Positions 53,946 to 63,590 of a stretch of 64,000 nt of DNA are shown here, piece after piece. The stretch is from Legionella steelei. Its GTDB lineage: Bacteria; Pseudomonadota; Gammaproteobacteria; Legionellales; Legionellaceae. The stretch is taken from the NCBI RefSeq assembly GCF_001468005.1, contig NZ_LNYY01000005.1, positions 62,001 to 126,000 on the forward strand, read 5' to 3'. Position 1 is the first letter of the stretch, and each line of letters opens with the position of its first letter. A program made the translations under genes and the position numbers. The notes beneath the pieces are model-generated. The model searched no databases, had not been told where the DNA came from, and was given only the letters and a program-made list of their open reading frames with translations.

Positions 53946-56483
53946 CTACTCGACTTGAAATCGGCATAAGTTTTGAAAGTCACAATGTTGGCAAATCGTT
54001 AAATGAGCCGGTTGAGGGGGGCAGTGGCCTTCTTGAAATTCTTGAGCTAAATCCGTTAGTTGCCTTTTCCAGAGCTCTCTATACTCTGTCCATGTCTCTT
54101 CTTTCTTTAAAGGAGTAATCCCACTGATATTTAGTTTCTCCTCACTAAACCCCATGGCATTTATTTTTCCAGTTTTTACTTGTAGGAGTAATAACGCATT
54201 AATCTGTTCATCTAGTAGTGCATAAAGTAATAACTGTGATTCTTTAGGTCGTTCTTCATTCCAAGGTTTGCTAGCAGGAAGACTACTCTTGTAATCAATA
54301 ACCCATTTTTTATCTTCCACCTGATCCAGGCGATCGACACGTACTTGTACCTCAAGACCTGCTAAATTAATTGCATAAGATTGCTCTATGGCTGCAATTG
54401 CAAAAGGGGGACGTTGTTTTTCCCATTCAAGACAAGTTTGTACCAGTCGTTTGAGGCGTGTGTACTCCACTTCTTGAATTGAATCGGAGAGTAATTCACA
54501 CAGTTGTTTTTTTAGAGGCTCTAAAGCCGTATGAATGGCCTCTTCAATATACTGTTCCAGAATATTGGGCGCTAAATGAAGAAGGTTATGCTGAGTTTCC
54601 AACTTTTGCCACAGCAGTTCCATAACCCTATGAATAATTTGTCCTCGCTTTTTATTGTCCAAACCATCGGTTGTTGGCAAGGAGGCTTTTGCGCGCAGTC
54701 TGTGTTCAGCGAATGCTTTAAAAGGGCATTTCGCTTGATTCGAAAGGATTGCTGTGCCTCCATGAATGTGCTCTTCGGTCAATAATGGAACATTAAAACA
54801 TTCCTCCGCACTCATTAAATCAGGTTGTTTTTTTAATGCGTCATTTGTTGGTAGTAATTCAAAATTAGGAAAATCAGTGATTAAGGCGCACGGCAAATTG
54901 GGTGTGTCAGCCTGCAATTGAGCGTAGCTCAATACAACGGAATCGGCACTTCTTTGTAATCGTTGGAGAATCTGGCGTGCAAATTGTAGTTCACGAGCGG
55001 GTAAGCTATGAGGCATACATAATTCTCGTTGTAACTGTGGCGGGATAAAGGCAGATAAATGTACTTTTTGAGGCAAGCATTGATCAGTTAAGCCCATAAC
55101 CCATAAACTGTCGAACTCACATCCTGACGCTTCCAGTAAACCACAAATCTGAATCGGTGCACTTGTTTTTTGTGCTTGAAAAATAGTGTTTCTTATCAGA
55201 TGTTGTACCAGCTCAAGTACTTCCAATTTGGTGAAGCTCGAGTTAAATAACGCGAATTGTCTTAGCTCATCAAAAACCGTGATAAAACGATTAAGACACT
55301 GATAATTTTCTGAGTTGAGATTATAGTCTCCAGGAAATCCTAAAGTATTGAGACGTTTTTGAAATAAGCGTATCCATTCTTCTACCGTAGCTTCTTGAGG
55401 ATAGGGAGTGAGATGATTCAATAGTGTAGCAAGTTTTGGGACGTGATCTTGCAGTTCCTTGATTAAATGTTTTAAGGGGATCGAATGATTTGTCAGTAAC
55501 GTTCCTTCTTGCAAATACTCAGAACGTGCAATGAATTCTTCTTTAGAGCTGCCTATGTAAGGTGACTGCAGCAGCAAATTGGCTTGATGTGGATTGAGAT
55601 GGGTGTCATCTAAGTTAAGCCAGCATAAAGCATGGGCTACTAAAGGGAAATTACTTAGAGATTGGCCTAAGGAGATATTAAAAGAAGTTGTTTCAAAGTG
55701 CTGTGCTAAAGTTCTTTGTAATGCATGAGATTCTTGCTCTAAATTGGGAACAACGACTCCAATATGTTGATCCCCTTCTTTAATCTTTAAATGCAACCAT
55801 GCTATGAGCTGTTGATATTCTTCTTTGTTATCTTCGGCGGCTAATAGTTCAGTTTTCGACAACTTGTCCTTTAAATCGTATTGATATTGAAGGAAACCCT
55901 TTTGTGCCAGGCATTGCTGTAAAAGCACTTGTTGGGGAGTGAAGTCATCGAAACAAACCCAGACAACATTTTGAGAAAAGAAAGAACTATTGGCTTGGAG
56001 TAAATAGGGTATTAACGCATGTTCAGTAATAAAATTGTGGCGTTTTAATTGCTTATCAAACAATTGCCACCAGCGTTGAAATTGTCGCGTTTGTGCTGTG
56101 TGATTGAAGGCTGAATCATGCAGATTAATTTGCCACTGCTGACAGCGCTCCCAAGCACTAATTACTGCTTGAAGAAGTCCATCACTGTAGGTGATGTTGG
56201 ATTCTTCTTGGATTATTTTACGCCATAAATACTGGCATTGAGCGTTGTTTAATAAGGTGGGGTGGGTATTATGTGGGTTAATAAAGTTGAGTTGTTCATA
56301 GGCTTTGCTTAGCGCAACACGAAACGGCATACATGCGGGCTTATCTACGGTCGGCTTCTTACATTGAGCAAAATAATACTGCAGGATTGTTTCACTGAGT
56401 CGGTTATTGGGAGTGAGTACAGTGGCTTTTTGCGCTAAAAGAAGAAAAAGCTGCTCTTTATCAGTAAACGTATGTATTGGCAT
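53946..56483 (-). CDS. AddB-like PD-(D/E)XK nuclease, predicted DNA repair protein
   Basis: 845 residues. N-terminal TVLTPNNRLSETIL resembles the degenerate helicase Walker region of AddB-like proteins. The C-terminal RecB-type nuclease is clear: VRVDRLDQV then KKWVIDYKSS (D and K of PD-(D/E)XK), with QLLLYALL after it. Four cysteines (KCPFKAF near residue 600 and CQHCDFQNLC at the end) should hold a 4Fe-4S cluster that staples the nuclease domain. It probably processes DNA ends. ATG 56483 preferred over TTG 56498. No AddA/RecB partner gene is adjacent. Confidence 0.82.
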   Translation of the reverse strand: MPIHTFTDKEQLFLLLAQKATVLTPNNRLSETILQYYFAQCKKPTVDKPACMPFRVALSKAYEQLNFINPHNTHPTLLNNAQCQYLWRKIIQEESNITYSDGLLQAVISAWERCQQWQINLHDSAFNHTAQTRQFQRWWQLFDKQLKRHNFITEHALIPYLLQANSSFFSQNVVWVCFDDFTPQQVLLQQCLAQKGFLQYQYDLKDKLSKTELLAAEDNKEEYQQLIAWLHLKIKEGDQHIGVVVPNLEQESHALQRTLAQHFETTSFNISLGQSLSNFPLVAHALCWLNLDDTHLNPHQANLLLQSPYIGSSKEEFIARSEYLQEGTLLTNHSIPLKHLIKELQDHVPKLATLLNHLTPYPQEATVEEWIRLFQKRLNTLGFPGDYNLNSENYQCLNRFITVFDELRQFALFNSSFTKLEVLELVQHLIRNTIFQAQKTSAPIQICGLLEASGCEFDSLWVMGLTDQCLPQKVHLSAFIPPQLQRELCMPHSLPARELQFARQILQRLQRSADSVVLSYAQLQADTPNLPCALITDFPNFELLPTNDALKKQPDLMSAEECFNVPLLTEEHIHGGTAILSNQAKCPFKAFAEHRLRAKASLPTTDGLDNKKRGQIIHRVMELLWQKLETQHNLLHLAPNILEQYIEEAIHTALEPLKKQLCELLSDSIQEVEYTRLKRLVQTCLEWEKQRPPFAIAAIEQSYAINLAGLEVQVRVDRLDQVEDKKWVIDYKSSLPASKPWNEERPKESQLLLYALLDEQINALLLLQVKTGKINAMGFSEEKLNISGITPLKKEETWTEYRELWKRQLTDLAQEFQEGHCPPQPAHLTICQHCDFQNLCRFQVE

Positions 56484-56560
56484 AAAAATCCAGATCAAAG
56501 TAGTTCATTGTAGTCTTGCGCCACTCCGGTCATCCCTCGTTGAACTGGGGACATGCTCGT

Positions 56561-56643
56561 TAATTCGTAGACAAAAATGGCAGATGCAGGCTGGGCTGTT
56601 AAGCCCAGCTTAGGGTTATTTAGCTTTTTTTGTCTACGAATTA
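56561..56643. repeat. nested palindrome (MITE-like), type A
   Basis: Perfect 17-base outer arms TAATTCGTAGACAAAAA (56561-56577) and TTTTTGTCTACGAATTA (56627-56643) enclose an inner hairpin GCTGGGCT/AGCCCAGC (56590-56609). A related inner hairpin recurs at 61903-61926. 83 bases in all, in the gap between two minus-strand genes. No open frame inside. Confidence 0.75.
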
Positions 56644-56696
56644 CCTAACACATACAAGGATGAGGGGTTCCGTTGTTGAATAGTAAACGATTTTAC

Positions 56697-57314
56697 TTAA
56701 GTTTTTTTGCGCTGCAAAGTACGCGTTTTGCTGACTGGTTTTTTGGATACGGATTTGGGTTTTGGTTTGATTCTATCAGCGGCACTTACATAGCGAGGTA
56801 AACTATGACTTTCTCGTCTGTCTGTTCGCAAGATATGATAAACAAAATGACCGCGTAAATAGACTGAAGCTAAACCTGAGGCAATGGCGAGTAAAACACC
56901 AAAAAGGATATAGCTGTAACCAAGGACAATGAGGTACACATGCACAAAATCATGTACATTGGTTATTGGTAATACTTGGTTATTTGATGTGTCCATAGAG
57001 AGTACCAGACCTAGATCAAAAAATGGCAAGGAAACCAATACCATAATAAAACCTAATAAAAAGGTCTTACGTTTGTAGGGTCTAGGGCAGTGAACAAGAC
57101 GTTTCCCAAATATCGCTCCAGTTATTGAAGCGACAATCATTCCTAGAATAATCGCTTTAAAAAGAGGAACAAGTTCTTCGATGCCAATTGTTGTGAGAAA
57201 AGCATCGATAAGTATCGTTCCGACAACGGATAGCAATCCATAATAAACAGTCGCCAGTAAACGTGGATTGGAAAAGTTAAGTGCAGGATCTTGCTTATTC
57301 ATTTGGCACTCCAT
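56697..57314 (-). CDS. unknown four-helix membrane protein
   Basis: 205 residues with about four hydrophobic segments (near 22-44, 50-68, 85-105, 125-150). The tail from 175 on is strongly basic and Lys/Ser-rich (KPKPKSVSKKPVSKTRTLQRKKT region), likely cytoplasmic and possibly binding nucleic acid or lipid. No family recognised. GGTGGAG stands before ATG 57314; ATG 57302 with GGAG upstream is also possible. Standing alone. Confidence 0.65.
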   Translation of the reverse strand: MECQMNKQDPALNFSNPRLLATVYYGLLSVVGTILIDAFLTTIGIEELVPLFKAIILGMIVASITGAIFGKRLVHCPRPYKRKTFLLGFIMVLVSLPFFDLGLVLSMDTSNNQVLPITNVHDFVHVYLIVLGYSYILFGVLLAIASGLASVYLRGHFVYHILRTDRRESHSLPRYVSAADRIKPKPKSVSKKPVSKTRTLQRKKT

Positions 57315-57486
57315 AGCTCCACCTATATATGTATCATTTTAGTATAAATATTGTACAATTGAGGGTTTTATTCATTTTTTTATTTATTGTTTTACTTGTT
57401 TAGGTCAATTAGACTCGTCATGTGATAGAGGTGTATCAATAGGATAATTTGTATATACTAAAAAAAAATAATTATAGATTTTGCTT

Positions 57487-58041
57487 ATGAAAAAATTCGG
57501 TCGTATGGTTTTAAAACTGTTTGGTTGGAAAGTTGTCGGAGAACTACCACAAGATAAAAAATATTTGGTTGTCGTGGCTCCTCATACAAGTAATTGGGAT
57601 TTTGTTGTGGGTTTATTTGCTCGTTTTTCAGTAGGCGTTAAAATTAACTTTTTAGCAAAAAATCAATTGTTCTTTTTTCCTTTAGGTTTATTGTTAAGGG
57701 CATTAGGAGGGGCGCCAGTCGATCGTTCCAAAAAAAATAAGACTGTAGACCAGGTAGTAGAAATATTTCGTTCTCTTGATGAATTTAAATTGGCCATTAC
57801 TCCAGAGGGGACGCGTGGCCCAGTCACACGCTGGAAAGAAGGGTTTTATCATATTGCCTGCCAAGCAGGTTTGCCTATAGTGATGGTTGCACCTGACTAT
57901 GCAACTAAAGAACTGCGAATTCATGAGAAGTTCCAACCTACGGGAGATATTGATAGTGACTTTCCGAAAATTCTCGATTTCTTTAGAACTATAAGAGGTC
58001 GTTATCCAAAGGAAATTCCTGATTATCATTCTAAAAAATAG
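57487..58041 (+). CDS. lysophospholipid acyltransferase-like (PlsC family)
   Basis: About 184 residues. Acyltransferase block I HTSNWD (HX4D) is near residue 33, block III EGTRGPVTRWKEGFYHIA near 101, and GAPVDRSKK (block II region) near 76. Members acylate 1-acylglycerol phosphates or related lipids at the inner membrane. The shorter size without extra domains is typical of the soluble-looking subgroup annotated as glycerol acyltransferase. ATG 57487 preferred; TTG 57481 is two codons upstream and no clear binding site exists. Confidence 0.82.
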   Translation: MKKFGRMVLKLFGWKVVGELPQDKKYLVVVAPHTSNWDFVVGLFARFSVGVKINFLAKNQLFFFPLGLLLRALGGAPVDRSKKNKTVDQVVEIFRSLDEFKLAITPEGTRGPVTRWKEGFYHIACQAGLPIVMVAPDYATKELRIHEKFQPTGDIDSDFPKILDFFRTIRGRYPKEIPDYHSKK

Positions 58042-58053
58042 CTGGTTTGTGAT

Positions 58054-58088
58054 GTAGCCTGAGTGTAGCTACGCTGCATCCAGGCTAC
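58054..58088. repeat. GTAGCC...GGCTAC repeat, copy 12 (short)
   Basis: GTAGCCTGAGTGTAGC / GCTGCATCCAGGCTAC around a short loop. It is between convergent genes, 13 and 17 bases from the two stops. Confidence 0.85.
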
Positions 58089-58104
58089 AAAGCATTCACT
58101 AATT

Positions 58105-58629
58105 TTATAAATATTTTATCATTTTTAACATTTTAAATTGTTTCCCATCCGGGAGAGCAAAATATTCTGGTTGCTCAATTTGATACCCACAGGTTTGGTA
58201 CAGTTTTACGCCAGGTAGCGTTGCCATCATTTCCATTTTTGTAAATCCATGGAATAAAGCTTGTTGTTCACAATATTCTAGAAGCATGGTTCCAAACCCT
58301 TGCCGAGCATGGTGTGGATGGACAAAAAAAGCTCTTATCTTGGCATAATCTGTTTGTGGATTTAAAAATCCCTCCTCACGTGTTTTGCATTGATCGCCAC
58401 CAAACAGAGTTTTGCGTTTGCTCCATCCACCACAGGCAATAACAGTACCTTCTTTTTCGATGACGTAGTAAGTTTGATCCATGACCAGTTCTTTATCCAC
58501 CCCAAAAATGGAGTGGATTGCGCCTTCGATTTCTTGTTTTGAATAGTCTTCTTGGCTTAATCCACGTGCCGAATGCTCAATGAGCTGGTTTAAGAGATTA
58601 ATTTCATCAATCTGAGCTGTTCTGATCAC
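58105..58629 (-). CDS. GNAT acetyltransferase
   Basis: 174 residues. Motif A is AKIRAFFVHPHHARQGFGTMLLEYCEQQA, with the usual R/Q-x-x-G-x-G/A, preceded by the beta bulge VIEKEGTVIACGGWSKRK. The C-terminal LYQTCGYQIEQPEY completes the fold. Substrate unknown. The start is GTG 58629 with AAAGGAACC upstream. Divergent from the Lrp-type regulator. Confidence 0.85.
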   Translation of the reverse strand: MIRTAQIDEINLLNQLIEHSARGLSQEDYSKQEIEGAIHSIFGVDKELVMDQTYYVIEKEGTVIACGGWSKRKTLFGGDQCKTREEGFLNPQTDYAKIRAFFVHPHHARQGFGTMLLEYCEQQALFHGFTKMEMMATLPGVKLYQTCGYQIEQPEYFALPDGKQFKMLKMIKYL

Positions 58630-58754
58630 GATAGGTTCCTTTTAGGTCTTTTAATGAGGTGATGAATGTATCATGAAATAAAAATTAATAAATTTTTAAT
58701 TTAATGATGTTTTATTTCATTTTATAATGGTTAATTTTGAAATTTGGGTAATAT

Positions 58755-59270
58755 ATGAAAAAATATGGAGAAAAACGTTCACTGGAACAGACTACTGAAC
58801 CAGTATATTTAGATAAAATTGATAGAAAAATTTTAAATTTGTTACAAAAAGACAATCAAATTACTAACTTGGCTCTTGCTGAAAAAGTAGGGATTTCTGC
58901 TCCTCCTTGTTTTCGCCGCGTAAAACGGTTACGTGATGAAGGCATTATTGTGAACGATGTTTCTTTAGTCGATCCTTTTAAAGCGGGACGAGGGCTCATT
59001 GTTTTTGCAAATATTACTTTGGAAAAGCAACGAGAAGATTTGCTCGCGCATTTTGAACGTAAAATGGCGGAGCAAGAGGAAGTGAAGCAATGCTATTTTG
59101 TTTCCGGCGAAACCGATTATTTACTTATAATTCATGTTGCGGATATGAATCATTACAATGAATTTGCACGTAGAGTATTTGCAAATGAAGCAAATATTAA
59201 AGTTTTTCGCAGTAGTTTTTGTCTTAATCGTACTAAGTACAATACAAATATTCATTTTGCAGAGGATTAA
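58755..59270 (+). CDS. Lrp/AsnC-family transcription regulator
   Basis: 171 residues. The winged helix-turn-helix DKIDRKILNLLQKDNQITNLALAEKVGISAPPCFRRVKRL lies at about 20-60, and the RAM ligand-binding domain follows, with the QCYFVSGETDYLLIIHV segment near 115. These proteins sense an amino acid and regulate its metabolism. The N-terminus has about 15 residues more than usual. No divergent amino-acid gene except the GNAT, so the target is unknown. Confidence 0.88.
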   Translation: MKKYGEKRSLEQTTEPVYLDKIDRKILNLLQKDNQITNLALAEKVGISAPPCFRRVKRLRDEGIIVNDVSLVDPFKAGRGLIVFANITLEKQREDLLAHFERKMAEQEEVKQCYFVSGETDYLLIIHVADMNHYNEFARRVFANEANIKVFRSSFCLNRTKYNTNIHFAED

Positions 59271-59289
59271 GAAATAGAGCGTAAAACAT

Positions 59290-59367
59290 GTAGCCTAGGT
59301 AGCGTAGCGGAGCCCTGAATTTTATGGTAGAAAACCCGGGTTTCGCTGTGCGCTGCACCCAGGCTAT
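59290..59367. repeat. GTAGCC...GGCTAC repeat, copy 13
   Basis: GTAGCCTAGGTAGCGTAGCGG and CGCTGCACCCAGGCTA arms. Lies between the 3' ends of the Lrp gene and eno. Confidence 0.75.
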
Positions 59368-59382
59368 TTATGATGTTACAAT

Positions 59383-60663
<1,281 letters not shown>

Positions 60664-60758
60664 TTACGAGTAAAACTGTTTCATCTAAACAAGCGATAGA
60701 CTTCTACCACTCAAAGGTTCATTAGGCTCTAGTATTGTTTTGATATGCACCTGTTTTG

Positions 60759-61778
60759 TCAAGGCATACATTTTTTTCCTTCGGTGACTTGTTCAAGATA
60801 TTCATATTCTTTCGCTGTCACTAGTGATTGTGAGCATCCAAAAAGATAACTTATCAAGCGTTTAAATTGCGCCAATAAGGATTCATTTTTATTTTCTACG
60901 TTCTTGGCATGCAACGTATTGTGCATTTTAGCTAAGATTTCACTTGGAGGAAGTTTACCACGTTGCGCTAGGTGATCTTTTAATTCATAAACACCTCGTG
61001 GTACAGACACTTTTTTATCACCCTGGATTACTTTATGACGTGAACCAAAATATCCTAATGCCCATGGATGAGAATTGCTTTTCAGCGCTTGTGCTATTTT
61101 TGTATCAAGATAACTATTAATTTTTACCAACAAATGATTGATTGCCGCATTTTCTTTTTCGGCAATAAATTGTTTATCTGCCTCAGCCTGGGTGTGTTGT
61201 TGTAAGGCAATAAAAATAGTGGGGGTTGCTGAGGTATATTCACGTGCCGCCAAAATGGAAGCGAGAGATTGAACCATCCCACTATCTTGATGGCTAATAT
61301 GCTCGATTTGCTCATCGCTAATTTTTGCAATCAGTTCAGGTGTTTGGATAATGAGTAGTGCAGAAGGTTTATTTTTTACAGCTTCCTGAAATAATTCACT
61401 TGGATTTAAAGAGAATAAAAATTTTAAAGATTTTGTTTTGGCGAGCTGTGCCGTTAATCCTTCTTTGTATTTGTTTTGTCTTTCTATTTCTCTCGTAATT
61501 CGAGATTTAAGTTCTTCTCCATCCTCTCCATAAAACGCTACCTCGCTAATTCTCTTTTCATTCTGTGCAATTTGCTCCTGGACTGTTGCAATCATCCTTT
61601 CATGGGTAACAATAATGCCACTGTAGTTATTTTGTAATCCTTCAATTGCTCTTTGAAAGTTTGCTCTAGAAAAGCCACAATCTAGAACGAATCGCGAATG
61701 TTGTTGTTTTAATCCCTCTAGACTTAATCTTCGTGCATCGGTTGAATTAGAATATGGAGTTACACTTTTTAAGTACAT
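60759..61778 (-). CDS. unknown protein, possible effector
   Basis: 339 residues, soluble, no family recognised. Residues 60-115 form a charged coiled coil (TVQEQIAQNEKRISEV ... KSRITREIERQNKYKEGL). Residues 110-210 contain a helical ELFQEAVKNKPSALL, ISDEQIEHI series that looks like ankyrin- or leucine-rich-type short repeats but is not clear. The C-terminus has VPRGVYELKDHLAQRGKLPPSEILAKMHNTL, resembling helical C-terminal segments common in Legionella effector candidates. No signal peptide. Function not known. Confidence 0.5.
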   Translation of the reverse strand: MYLKSVTPYSNSTDARRLSLEGLKQQHSRFVLDCGFSRANFQRAIEGLQNNYSGIIVTHERMIATVQEQIAQNEKRISEVAFYGEDGEELKSRITREIERQNKYKEGLTAQLAKTKSLKFLFSLNPSELFQEAVKNKPSALLIIQTPELIAKISDEQIEHISHQDSGMVQSLASILAAREYTSATPTIFIALQQHTQAEADKQFIAEKENAAINHLLVKINSYLDTKIAQALKSNSHPWALGYFGSRHKVIQGDKKVSVPRGVYELKDHLAQRGKLPPSEILAKMHNTLHAKNVENKNESLLAQFKRLISYLFGCSQSLVTAKEYEYLEQVTEGKKCMP

Positions 61779-61902
61779 TTTGATTTCTCAATTCATCATC
61801 ATGATGAAGCATCATATCAAAACGTTCTTTATATATACAAATAATTCATTAGGCGATACTTGAGTGTATTTATGGAGGAATTGCTCCGGGCTACAATGGT
61901 GT

Positions 61903-62046
61903 GTAGGCTGGGTTGTTAAGCCCAGCATTTGCGGAGTTAATTCCTTTTCCAAAATTTCCATCATGCGACCCCTAACGCAAGCCCCACTAAACAAGTGCTA
62001 ATCCATTGCTCTGAAATAAAGAAATACATGCTGGGCTTAGCTACAA
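61903..62046. repeat. GCTGGGTT/AAGCCCAGC repeat pair
   Basis: GTAGGCTGGGTTGTTAAGCCCAGC (61903-61926) is a hairpin related to the core of the nested palindrome at 56590-56609; GCTGGGCTTAGCTAC at 62030-62044 is a partial copy in the same gap. The gap 61779-62058 holds no convincing gene. Confidence 0.6.
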
Positions 62047-62058
62047 TAGAGGAAATAA

Positions 62059-62661
62059 TTAGAAACTCACCGCACCAAGTTTCATTAAAGCTTGAGCTAG
62101 AGGAAGCAAAGGTAAGCCCAAAATGGTATCCTCATTTCCCTGAACCTCTTTAAATAACCATTTACCTTGGTTTTCATATTGGTAACTACCACAGCTATGA
62201 TAAGGTTTTTCACTGTGCAAATAAGCGTCTATTGTTGTTTCATTTAAATGATGTAGCGTTAAGCGGGCTGTTTCATGATGCTGCCAAAGCATTTGATTAT
62301 TTTTTGCAATGCAAAGGCAAGCAATTTGCACATGCTCTTTGCCACTTAATAGGCATAATTGTTCTATTGCTGCAGGATGGTTTAAAGGCTTATTCAGTAT
62401 GATTTGACCAAACAAGCACAGTTGATCGGCGGCAACAATAAAATGGTCTGGATGGTGCTGGCTTACTTCTAAAGCTTTATTTGCGGCAAGTGCATAGCCT
62501 AACTCCAATGCGCTCCCCGTCTTGAAGGATGCCTTAATTGCTTCTTCATCACAATGAGAAGGAACCACGGAAAACTCAATACCCAGAGATTGCAGCAATT
62601 TGCATCTTATTGCGGAGCTCGAAGCAAGAATGATAGGTTTTTGCTGTAAAAACTTAGACAT
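62059..62661 (-). CDS. Maf-like nucleotide pyrophosphatase
   Basis: 200 residues. Maf/YhdE/YceF proteins hydrolyse non-canonical or canonical NTPs to NMPs. ILASSSAIRCKLLQSLGIEF at the N-terminus matches the ASxSxxR substrate-binding motif, FIVAADQLCLF carries the catalytic Asp region, and EQLCLLSGKEHVQIACL follows. In the third motif SYQYENQGKWLFKEVQGNEDTILGLPLLPL, the LG-LP loop is clear. Its start overlaps the ZIP gene by 8 bases. Confidence 0.88.
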   Translation of the reverse strand: MSKFLQQKPIILASSSAIRCKLLQSLGIEFSVVPSHCDEEAIKASFKTGSALELGYALAANKALEVSQHHPDHFIVAADQLCLFGQIILNKPLNHPAAIEQLCLLSGKEHVQIACLCIAKNNQMLWQHHETARLTLHHLNETTIDAYLHSEKPYHSCGSYQYENQGKWLFKEVQGNEDTILGLPLLPLAQALMKLGAVSF

Positions 62662-63409
62662 ATGCCGCGACCAGAGCCATAAGTGAAAAACCTATAATTA
62701 CAAAGCTAAAATCTTTAAGATTGCAACAACGCTCGACCATAACACAGCGTTCTAAACCGTGAAGCGTTCCCAGATAAAGAAATGTGCCTGCGGAGGCGGC
62801 AATTAAAATGGGATCAAATAAAGATTTGGTTTCTACGCCATGACCAAAATACCAACCCAAGTAGATCCCTAGGGGTGTCATTAAACTGAATAAAATAAAA
62901 AAGCACAGGCTGGTGTTCATACTCATAGAGCTTTTATTTAATTGCACCGCTATTGCGAAACTTTCTGCCCATTTATGAGTGATAATGGCAAGAAAAATCA
63001 TAATAATCATGGAGTTGTAGTGAGCTAATCCTAAGGCGGCACCCAACATTATAGAATGAATGGAGAGCATTCCCCAGGCTAAAATGGCAAAAGCAGGATG
63101 TTTCCTGTTATGGTGATAAAGTTCTTTTCCTAAATGTTCAAACCAGAGAAAGACCAGAAATACGGCACCAGTAATAATAAAGGCAAAAGGGTAGTTATAC
63201 CCCATTTTTTTAAATAAAGAATTCGCGTCCGGAAGCATGTGCAATAGGCCTGCTCCCAAAAAAACGCCAGTAGCTAGGGTTTCACCGATAGGAAGATCAA
63301 TATGTTGGTCATCTTTAATGCGTTTTCTAAAGGGATACCACCCGGCGAGTAAGATGACAATAAAAATAGAAAGCGCAAAAAGTATTTTTAAACTGGTAGC
63401 AGATACCAT
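62654..63409 (-). CDS. ZIP-family metal transporter
   Basis: 251 residues with about eight membrane segments. GVFLGAGLLHMLPDA near 50-65 and the HSIMLGAALGLAHYN segment near 117-131 hold the conserved His and Gly residues of the TM4 metal pathway; ITHKWAESFAIAVQLNKS near 142-160 is TM5 with HKWAES. ZIP proteins import divalent metals such as Zn or Fe. The next gene upstream on the same strand is a CDF exporter, so opposing metal fluxes are encoded side by side. Confidence 0.87.
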   Translation of the reverse strand: MVSATSLKILFALSIFIVILLAGWYPFRKRIKDDQHIDLPIGETLATGVFLGAGLLHMLPDANSLFKKMGYNYPFAFIITGAVFLVFLWFEHLGKELYHHNRKHPAFAILAWGMLSIHSIMLGAALGLAHYNSMIIMIFLAIITHKWAESFAIAVQLNKSSMSMNTSLCFFILFSLMTPLGIYLGWYFGHGVETKSLFDPILIAASAGTFLYLGTLHGLERCVMVERCCNLKDFSFVIIGFSLMALVAAYV

Positions 63410-63450
63410 TGTTTATCCTGTTATTTATTCTAGAATTCTATAGCTAAACT

Positions 63451-63543
63451 GTAGCCTCGGTGAAGTAGCAGAGCTCGGGGATTTTCTTGACTTGAATTAA
63501 AAACTTCTTAAACCCGAGTTTCGCTGCGCTTCTTCCGGGCTAC
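63451..63543. repeat. GTAGCC...GGCTAC repeat, copy 14 (diverged centre)
   Basis: GTAGCCTCGGTGAAGTAGCAG at one end; CGCTGCGCTTCTTCCGGGCTAC at the other; CTCGGGG and AACCCGAG inside. It is 48 bases from the CDF gene stop on the minus strand. Confidence 0.75.
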
Positions 63544-63590
63544 AATTGTGCACTCAAACTACAACCCAGACTTAACCCAAACCACATAGT

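Noticed and set aside
53822-54118. 98-codon plus-strand frame near the 3' end of the AddB-like gene
   Set aside because: Most of it is antisense to the conserved cysteine-containing C-terminus of the nuclease; no ribosome-binding site.
60759-61778. CaaX box at the end of the unknown protein (ends GKKCMP)
   Set aside because: Cys is followed by only two residues, so it cannot be a CaaX motif.
61812-61994. 60-codon minus-strand frame beginning MFSGACVRG
   Set aside because: Composed largely of repeat sequence, with no binding site or family resemblance.
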